Origin: CAZEAC01 sp964510065
GTDB lineage: Bacteria > Bdellovibrionota_C > UBA2361 > CAIXSY01
DNA: 64,000 nucleotides
NCBI GenBank assembly: GCA_964510065.1
Contig: CAZEAC010000017.1
Location: 8,324 to 72,323, forward strand
Direction: 5' to 3'
Shown: piece by piece, positions 62,726-64,000 of the stretch
Layout: the number at the start of each line of letters is the position of its first letter
Position numbering within the stretch: the first letter of the stretch is position 1
Program-made: the position numbers and the translations under genes
Notes under the pieces: model-generated
What the model saw: the letters and a program-made list of their open reading frames with translations, nothing else
Database searches by the model: none
What the model was told of the DNA's origin: nothing

Positions 62726-63229
62726 TCAAGCACACAATTTTAACGTAGCAGGAACTAAAAACGATTTCTCAACTAAGTCATGTGGTTCGTATAATCTCTT
62801 AAACGTAAAAGCATGTGTGCTGGGGCCATTTTTCTGAAGGTACTCCAACCTTAACTTTGCTTCTCGCACTGACGGAATAGCCCCAGCCTTTATCCACCAT
62901 AACACGGAATACGCATCACTTATTTTTTCGAACCATTCTCGCCGATTCCGCATTACTTCAGAGTGAGCCGATTTATAAACATAACTTTTCAAGGTATCGA
63001 CAGATGCCCAGACAGACATATTAAAAAGAATTCGATCATCATCGTATGGACGTAAATAAGTGGCGTCGCCTCCTTCAGACTGAAATCGCCAAACGAAACC
63101 AGGCGAATCGTCGGCAAGCTTATTTATCTCTTCCAATTTGGCAACAAATCCTACCATCATAGGATCCTCCAAAGGCGCTCGCATGCGCGCGATGTTCATT
63201 TGGGCAATGTGATATCCTTCAAATTGCAC
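62726..63229 (-). CDS. DUF3291 domain protein
   Basis: A protein of 167 residues spanning one DUF3291 domain: HIAQMNIARMRAPLEDPMM at the start, SPGFVWRFQSEGGDATYLRP, NMSVWASVDTLKSYVYKSAH, then RREWFEKISDAYSVLWWIKAG. This is a dimeric alpha/beta-barrel of the monooxygenase-like type whose reaction is unknown. The start is GTG at 63229, decided by AGGAGG five bases upstream. Single-gene unit with no obvious partner. Confidence 0.9.
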   Translation of the reverse strand: MQFEGYHIAQMNIARMRAPLEDPMMVGFVAKLEEINKLADDSPGFVWRFQSEGGDATYLRPYDDDRILFNMSVWASVDTLKSYVYKSAHSEVMRNRREWFEKISDAYSVLWWIKAGAIPSVREAKLRLEYLQKNGPSTHAFTFKRLYEPHDLVEKSFLVPATLKLCA

Positions 63230-63362
63230 AGTTCCTCCTTACTTTTTTACCATAATTCCTAGTGATTGCAGACCAGTCTTGTAGTAAGCATGCGGCTGAC
63301 AATATTCAAGGCGGACGTAAGGGAAATCTGCGCCGCTCTGCATCTAACTCTGGTTATTCTTT

Positions 63363-63779
63363 CTATTCCTCAGTGTTTCTAAATTTAAGATACTTTTTTC
63401 TTTGATACTCAAGTACTTCTAAACATTTCTTAACCACAGTTTGCTGATCGTCTCCAGATTTTACAATTACAACTGCGATATTAGCACTGGAATTAGCAGA
63501 TAGATGTTGTCGCACTCCAGCCCAAGAACTTTTCACTTGTAAAAATAGACTACCAACATCACTTTCAATTATAAAATCTATACCCTTAGTATCCTCGTCT
63601 GGAGTAGCTTTCCTAATTTTTTTAAACCAATCGGGCCTAGATTCTGGCACCGAAAATGCCATCTCAACTTTCAATTCATTAATTTTTCCTCGTTCATCGC
63701 CAATCTGACTGAGTGTTGTAAAGAATGTCTTAGCTTTTGGCGGCAGCGGTTTTTGGTTTATTTGGGGACGATTGGTCAT
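63363..63779 (-). CDS. PD-(D/E)XK nuclease-like protein
   Basis: A protein of 138 residues in AT-rich DNA with Lys-rich composition. The core pattern is an acidic helix (INELKVEMAF, Glu35 or Glu39), then KGIDFII (Asp68) and LFLQVKSS (Gln81, Lys83), matching the E...D...(E/Q)-x-K layout of the fold. IAVVIVKSGDD follows as the next strand. It may be a small restriction-like or Holliday-junction-like enzyme, or an inactive relative, because the penultimate acidic residue is Gln. Base composition unlike its neighbours suggests recent acquisition. Confidence 0.65.
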   Translation of the reverse strand: MTNRPQINQKPLPPKAKTFFTTLSQIGDERGKINELKVEMAFSVPESRPDWFKKIRKATPDEDTKGIDFIIESDVGSLFLQVKSSWAGVRQHLSANSSANIAVVIVKSGDDQQTVVKKCLEVLEYQRKKYLKFRNTEE

Positions 63780-64000
63780 AAACTATATAGAGAACGTTTG
63801 CCTAGTGCGGCCGGGCACGATTTTAAATTTCAGTACCGCTGCTTGGTCGGTCCGCCACCTAGGCCTTGTTCTCCCTTTAGTTTAAGCCTTCGAAATAATT
63901 ACGCAACTTTACTCCTAGTTTCTCGATTATTCATTGGAAATTTGGACCGCAAAGAGGCTGTGTTAGAAGTCAAGTGGCTGATTGCAAATCAGCCTGGAAT
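63780..64000. other. 221 bp at the right edge without a protein gene
   Basis: AT-rich, carrying only the tRNA-like anticodon arm at the very end. No open frame of note. Confidence 0.4.
63951..64000 (+). tRNA. Possible tRNA-Cys (GCA), cut by the window end
   Basis: GCTGA (63977-63981), loop TTGCAAA (63982-63988) and TCAGC (63989-63993) form a perfect 5 bp anticodon arm with anticodon GCA and U33, followed by CTGGAAT. This closely resembles bacterial tRNA-Cys arms. The T-arm and 3' acceptor lie beyond the window, and I could not build a standard D-arm from the upstream bases. It may therefore be a real gene with an odd D-arm or a fragment left at an integration site. Confidence 0.35.

Overview
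The window is a 64 kb stretch of a Gram-negative, LPS-making bacterial chromosome of middling GC content. It carries a BAM/Lol/lipid A block (lysS, lolC, lolD, bamA, ompH/skp, fabZ, lpxA, lpxI) in an order familiar from deltaproteobacteria and relatives (Bdellovibrionota, Myxococcota, Desulfobacterota), and it uses LpxI rather than LpxH. It also has Wza/Wzc-type polysaccharide export, an outer-membrane barrel and a tripartite RND pump. I can only place it as an uncultivated-type 'delta-like' proteobacterium; two runs of ten N (26743-26752 and 36025-36034) show that it is a scaffolded, probably metagenomic, assembly.

Layout. 1-7.3 kb: tail of cutA, unknown exported proteins, ispF plus a lytic transglycosylase, a lipoprotein, a divergent NYN-like protein and the replicative helicase dnaB. 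7.4-11.7 kb: a membrane or lipoprotein of unknown function overlapping a histone-deacetylase-family enzyme, a tandem Lrp/AsnC-type regulator and a lone MoxR-like AAA+ ATPase. 12.1-26.8 kb (all minus): an envelope block running lysS-lolC-lolD-bamA-skp-fabZ-lpxA-lpxI and then into a polysaccharide export set (TPR-like protein, truncated oligopeptide-binding-like protein, Wza, Wzc). lpxD and lpxB, which often sit in this block, are absent.

27.0-40.3 kb (all plus): a Ser/Thr kinase and a two-component pair, followed by a set of exported proteins I cannot assign to any known system. Two paralogous proteins carry degenerate alpha/beta-hydrolase-like modules and long coiled coils, and one of them also has an EF-hand loop and a Vps62-like region. 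With them are two small exported coiled-coil proteins, a 1025-residue exported protein and a lipoprotein. This is the best candidate for an undescribed envelope-associated system.

40.4-53.7 kb: an MFS permease, YciH/SUI1, a secreted sugar-dehydrogenase-like beta-propeller with adhesin-type repeats, a large aldehyde-dehydrogenase-family protein, a membrane protein followed by a small helical protein that recalls type III needle subunits, an alpha/beta hydrolase, 3-methyladenine DNA glycosylase, a TerB-like protein and a secreted cysteine-rich protein with a near-consensus sigma-70 promoter. 53.7-59.2 kb: a complete heavy-metal RND efflux operon (outer-membrane factor, His-rich adaptor, CusA/CzcA-like pump). 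59.2-64 kb: an accessory-looking tail with a long inverted-repeat element, a small barrel protein, several short unknown genes, a DUF3291 protein, a PD-(D/E)XK-like protein in AT-rich DNA, and a tRNA-Cys-like anticodon arm cut by the window end.

Three long hairpins built from the heptad CACAGAG (4.85, 11.95 and 20.95 kb) form a dispersed repeat family. Start sites were chosen from Shine-Dalgarno spacing and signal-peptide placement and are less certain than stops.
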